Positions 60,901 to 64,000 of a stretch of 64,000 nucleotides of DNA are shown here, one piece after another. Positions within the stretch are counted from its first letter, which is position 1. Each line of letters opens with the position of its first letter. This stretch comes from an uncultured Alphaproteobacteria bacterium (lineage in GTDB: Bacteria > Pseudomonadota > Alphaproteobacteria > Methylaequorales > Methylaequoraceae). The notes under the pieces are model-generated. The model was not told where the DNA came from. It made no database searches and saw only the letters and a program-made list of their open reading frames with translations. A program made the position numbers and the translations under genes. The DNA is taken from positions 70,213 through 134,212 of the forward strand of contig CACCYL010000003.1 of the NCBI GenBank assembly GCA_902550225.1, given 5' to 3'.

Positions 60901-63900
60901 AATTACTTAAGGTATAGTTCCCTGCGCCAGGGCCAGTAAGAGCAAGGGATCCTGCAGTCACAGTTTTATTAGCACCAACATTTTCATCTGCAACTGTGCC
61001 GGCTCCCGTCAAACTTACAGTTTCTCCACTAACTAAATTGGTTAAATTAAGATCAGAACTATTAACAGTTTTTGTGCCATCATATTGCCTGCTTCCAGTA
61101 ACATTTACAGATAATTGAGATATATCTAATGTGTGAGATCCTCCTGTTAATGTATAATTTGAAGACTTTCCACCAGAACCATCCGAAATAGAGAGACTTC
61201 CAAGGCTAATTGCTTTATTCATTTCAACTGTTGCATTTGGGACTGTTCCCGAGCCAGATAGTGTTAAATTTTCACCACTTACTAAGTTGCTTATACTTAA
61301 ATTTGTGCTTGAAGCGTTGTTAGTCCCGTCAAAAGCTCTTACCCCACTTAAACCAATCACACGTTCTGTGACATTTACGGTGGCAGCGGATAATGTATAG
61401 TTTGAACCAACACCTGAACTGTTGTCTATTGTTAAGCCCGATGTGTTAACTGTTTTTCCAGTTCCAACGTCAGCACTAGATATTGTGCCAGTTCCTGAAA
61501 GTGATAGTGTATCCGATCCAGCCAGATTCGAAAAGCTTGAAAGGTTGCTTGACGCTACATTTGTTGTCCCGTCATAGGTTTTTGTTCCTGAAACTGTTGT
61601 TGATCTTGGAACAATTGTCATAGTTAGCGTTCCATTTGTTAAAGTATAATTTGTTGCTATTCCAGAACCATCTGATATTGCCAATGTGTTTGTATTCACA
61701 ATAGTCCGGCTACCAGCGGCTGGAGAATCCAAAACGCCACTTCCTGTTAACCCAAGTGTCTCTCCAGAAACAATATTTGTAAAACTAAGGTCTGATCCAG
61801 AAGCTGTCCTTGTTGAATCATAAGCTCTTGAGCCAGATAAATTTAATGGACGTTGCGTAATATCAGAACTTGCTGAAGCTATCGAATAGTTGCTTGCTTG
61901 TCCAGAATTGTCAACCAATGAAAGCCCCGAAGTCGACAAAGTTCTAGCATTTCCTACATTTGCTGATGAAACAGTTCCAGATCCAGAAACAGATAACGTT
62001 TCAGACCCTACTATGTTTGTGAACGTAGTAATTTGACTGCCTTGAATCGTTGTATTACCGTCGTAAATTTTTGAACCAACAAGTGTTAATGGTCTTTGAG
62101 TTATATCAAAATTTGCACTTGAAATGCTATAATTACTGGCACTTCCTGTTCCATTCGCAAGAGCTAAAGTTCCAAGTGTCACTGTTTTGCCTGCACCAAC
62201 ATTCGAAGAATTTACAGAACCACTTCCTGAAACAGATAGCGTTTCAGAACCAACTAAATTTGAAAAAGTTGTCAAGTTGGAACCATCTACTGTTGTATTT
62301 CCATCATAAACCTTGCTTCCAGCTACCACAACTGGACGTTGTGTAACATTAATTTCAAGAGTTCCATTTAAAGTATAATTAGCAGCGGCACCGCTGTTAT
62401 CAGATAAAGTGAAGTTTACATCTGTTACACTCTTGTTATCACCAACGGCACTAGTGGTAATAGTCCCAGATCCAGACAAGTTAAGTGTTTCAGAACCTAT
62501 GAGTCCTGTTAATGATAAATTTGATGAAGATACTGATGTGTTCCCGTCGTAAACTTTTGATCCATTTACTCCTATAGATTTTTTGCTAACTGTTGTACTG
62601 TGGACTCCTCCTAAGAGTGTATAATTTGAAATTAATCCTCCATTACTTCCGTCTGAAAGTAACAGCGCAGTCGTATTAATTGAAGTTGATCCATAAGTTG
62701 AAGCATTTGGTGAAGAGGTCGAAATCGAGCCAGATTTATTTAAAGTCTCTGACCCTATTAGGCCGTTCAAACTAATACTTCCAGAAGAGACTGTGGTTGA
62801 TCCGTCGTAGGCCCTTGTTCCAGAAATACTTAATATTTTGTTATTGATTGTAAATGTCCCTGTACTTAAAGAATAGTTAGAAGCATTTGAAGTATTGTCC
62901 GCCAAACTCAGGCCAGTTGTATTTATTGTTTTTCCAACTCCTACATTTTTATCAGTTACTGAACCTGTTCCTGCAATTGATATAGACTCTCCTGAAACCT
63001 GACCAATTAACGTCAAGTCAGAACTTGCAACATCGGTTGTACCATCGTATTGTCTTGAACCCGAGAGTGTTATTGGCTTTGTGGTAATATCAAAAGTGCC
63101 GGAATCCAGAGTGTAATTAGAGGCCAAACCAATAGTTCCGTTGGTTCCATCAGATATTCCCAATGTATTAAGAGTAATAGATTTATTTGTTCCAACCGAT
63201 GGTAGCGAAACACTTCCCTCTCCGCTAATTGTAAGTGTTTCACCGCCGGCCGTGTTAACTGTATCAATTTGGCTGGCTAAAACCGTTCCCGTTCCATCAT
63301 ACACTTTCTCTCCACTTATACTTAGATTGCGACGAGTTATAGCAAAGCTTGTTGTTCCAATTATATAGTTGGATGCAGAATGTGAACCGTCGGAAAGGGA
63401 TAGACCAGATATGTTTATTGTTTTACCAGATCCGACATTTTTATCAGTTACTGAACCTGTTCCTGTGATTGAAATTGATTCACCTGTAATTTCTCCAGTA
63501 ACATCTAAATCTGAGCTACTAACGGTGGTAGTGGCATCATAAATTTTTTGACCTCCCACACTTACCCACTTTTGACTTATGTCAAATGTCCCTGTTGTCA
63601 AATTATAGTTGCTCGCTAATCCACCGCCAGAACCGTCGACTATTGCAATAGATCCTAACGTTATAGATTGGTTGTTTTGTACATTAGCCGATGAAACTGT
63701 TCCACTTCCGGAAAATGCAAGTGTTTCTCCACTTGTAGTATCGTTGGTGACCAAATCAGATGAACTTACCGTTGTAGTGCCATCATAAACTCGAGACCCT
63801 GAAAATGTTATGTCTTTTTTAGTTACATTGAACGTATGTGTTCCTCCGTCTAATTTATAATTAGATGATAAGCCAGGCGTCCCTCCTGATCCGTTTCCTA

Positions 63901-64000
63901 AGGTTAAACCAGATACATCTAATGTTTTTCCATTTGCGACATTTTTGTCACTTATAGTTCCATTACCAGTTAATGTTAAGTTTTCTCCTCCTTGAAGGTT
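57968..64000 (-). CDS. Giant YDG-repeat surface/secreted adhesin (filamentous-haemagglutinin-like), C-terminal part, N-terminus beyond window
   Basis: Frame stays open to the right edge; the listed ORF start at 63754 is an internal TTG. About 22 motifs of the form SGSRxYDGTTxVxxSDL spaced about 80 aa apart, each with GSETLxLSGSGT, VGxxKxxxxxxLxLxDGSG and ASNYTLxxGT. Confidence 0.9.
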   Translation of the reverse strand, partial: NLQGGENLTLTGNGTISDKNVANGKTLDVSGLTLGNGSGGTPGLSSNYKLDGGTHTFNVTKKDITFSGSRVYDGTTTVSSSDLVTNDTTSGETLAFSGSGTVSSANVQNNQSITLGSIAIVDGSGGGLASNYNLTTGTFDISQKWVSVGGQKIYDATTTVSSSDLDVTGEITGESISITGTGSVTDKNVGSGKTINISGLSLSDGSHSASNYIIGTTSFAITRRNLSISGEKVYDGTGTVLASQIDTVNTAGGETLTISGEGSVSLPSVGTNKSITLNTLGISDGTNGTIGLASNYTLDSGTFDITTKPITLSGSRQYDGTTDVASSDLTLIGQVSGESISIAGTGSVTDKNVGVGKTINTTGLSLADNTSNASNYSLSTGTFTINNKILSISGTRAYDGSTTVSSGSISLNGLIGSETLNKSGSISTSSPNASTYGSTSINTTALLLSDGSNGGLISNYTLLGGVHSTTVSKKSIGVNGSKVYDGNTSVSSSNLSLTGLIGSETLNLSGSGTITTSAVGDNKSVTDVNFTLSDNSGAAANYTLNGTLEINVTQRPVVVAGSKVYDGNTTVDGSNLTTFSNLVGSETLSVSGSGSVNSSNVGAGKTVTLGTLALANGTGSASNYSISSANFDITQRPLTLVGSKIYDGNTTIQGSQITTFTNIVGSETLSVSGSGTVSSANVGNARTLSTSGLSLVDNSGQASNYSIASASSDITQRPLNLSGSRAYDSTRTASGSDLSFTNIVSGETLGLTGSGVLDSPAAGSRTIVNTNTLAISDGSGIATNYTLTNGTLTMTIVPRSTTVSGTKTYDGTTNVASSNLSSFSNLAGSDTLSLSGTGTISSADVGTGKTVNTSGLTIDNSSGVGSNYTLSAATVNVTERVIGLSGVRAFDGTNNASSTNLSISNLVSGENLTLSGSGTVPNATVEMNKAISLGSLSISDGSGGKSSNYTLTGGSHTLDISQLSVNVTGSRQYDGTKTVNSSDLNLTNLVSGETVSLTGAGTVADENVGANKTVTAGSLALTGPGAGNYTLSNFTTTFEITPRILNSSGTRIYDGSITANASDLSLSNLVGSETLNLSGSGTLLSAAVGNSKNVAKNTLSLSDNSGSASNYTLDGGTHLMNITQRPITLVASREYDGSNILDGASVSTTFTYSNLVGSEILSQTGTGTVSNKNVGSGKAVTVTNLSLLDGSGAASNYNLTSSTLTVTARPLSLSGSRVYDSTTSVAASDLSTMTNLVGSETIILSGNGVIGNKNVADSIALTNVSGLSLGDGSNGGLASNYTLSGGTHTVNVTKRPITISGSKIYDGSTNVQNSSISTISNRAGGETLNLNGSGTVDSAAVGTNKAISLGSLALADNSGLASNYELLSGSFDINVRDVTFVGTRHYDGTTDANTSNFTSTFSNLVSGENLNLTGSGSVASKNVASGQSISLGSIALANGTAASSNYNLTSAILDITKRPLDLTGTRIYDSSATAASSDLTTINNLVGSETIGLSGNGDLGNANVGDLKTLTNVSGLTISDGTNGGLAANYTLSGGTQTMSVTKRPITISGSRFYDGTTTVNGSDISTFNNTSAGETLGITGSGSVSNAISGTGKTIILGTLQLQDGTGLASNYSLSSGTFAINSRQLNVTGSRVYDNTTTVNGSDLAITTGVGSEIITLSGQGSVPDANVGSNKTVTQNTLSLVSANGSATNYTMGTISLSITKRPVDLSIEKIYDGTLDAPASGLQSNGISNTVGGQTLTLSGNGQMQNTNVGVGKNITSIGTLALGNGSGSASNYTLDGGNHSIDVTARATSASGSRFYDGTNIVNGNIFDSFTNTVGSDTITISGSGTIGSPGVGSKSVNIGSLTSAHPNYIITGASMNVTKRPINLLGSRVAVENPSLIVLAEELSITTANNESLTLTGQGSIQSNIPGSTQNISLGTLTFSDGTGSASNYTFSGGSFLLTLKHKLTFTQRIREILKKGRSGKNLILLPTKTSHRSVPAVAEKISISTPDQSITVAPCVLRNGLCN
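58150..64000 (-). repeat. Tandem array of roughly 245-260-bp YDG-domain repeats
   Basis: At least 22 full units plus one degenerate terminal unit and one partial unit at the window edge. Confidence 0.9.

Noticed and set aside
62050-63368. Small ORFs on both strands inside the adhesin (62050..62346, 63070..63267, 63141..63368)
   Set aside because: Shadow frames created by the repetitive coding sequence
58150-64000. Possible CRISPR array or non-coding satellite repeat
   Set aside because: Unit size is about 250 bp, repeats diverge at DNA level, and one continuous reading frame is maintained

Overview
This is a contiguous, gene-dense, low-GC bacterial chromosome segment. Gene content and order fit an alphaproteobacterium with a compact genome, possibly a marine low-GC lineage; the lineage is inferred, not searched. 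No transposon, phage or CRISPR array is visible. Conserved blocks: carD/fdxA/SUV3-like helicase/acnA; a complete System I cytochrome c maturation operon (ccmABCDEFGHI), including a 56-aa ccmD missing from the ORF track; pabB/pabC; folD/argG; hemY/mitofilin-like/hemD/hemC divergent from tsaD/gpsA; acs; rsmB/heparinase/purH. Accessory-looking blocks: tandem PagL-like lipid A deacylases with an embedded tRNA-Arg(CCU); a Cfa/DUF1365/FAD-oxidoreductase/DUF3833/MFS lipid-modification cluster; a PAP2/ArnT-like/GT2/LAB_N lipid A cluster; a nucleotide-sugar dehydrogenase/WecA-like/CapD-like glycan module; and the C-terminal >2,000 aa of a giant YDG-repeat adhesin that runs off the right edge. Main hunt results: (i) a self-contained ~160-bp unit at 34690-34846 with a TTGACT-N17-TATATT promoter, a 24-aa hydrophobic ORF and a 14-bp perfect terminator stem; (ii) an 85-bp direct duplication of the hemC 5' end plus its promoter in the hemC/tsaD gap, leaving a 25-codon mini-ORF; (iii) a tRNA wedged 4 bp and 11 bp from flanking CDSs on the same strand; (iv) the giant repeat adhesin and its C-x6-C tail. 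Small genes absent from the ORF track that I recovered by reading the sequence: an edge lipoprotein (1-620 -), ccmD, an SDHAF4/DUF1674 protein (47980-48114 -), a 58-aa ORF (34841-35017 -) and the 24-aa ORF.
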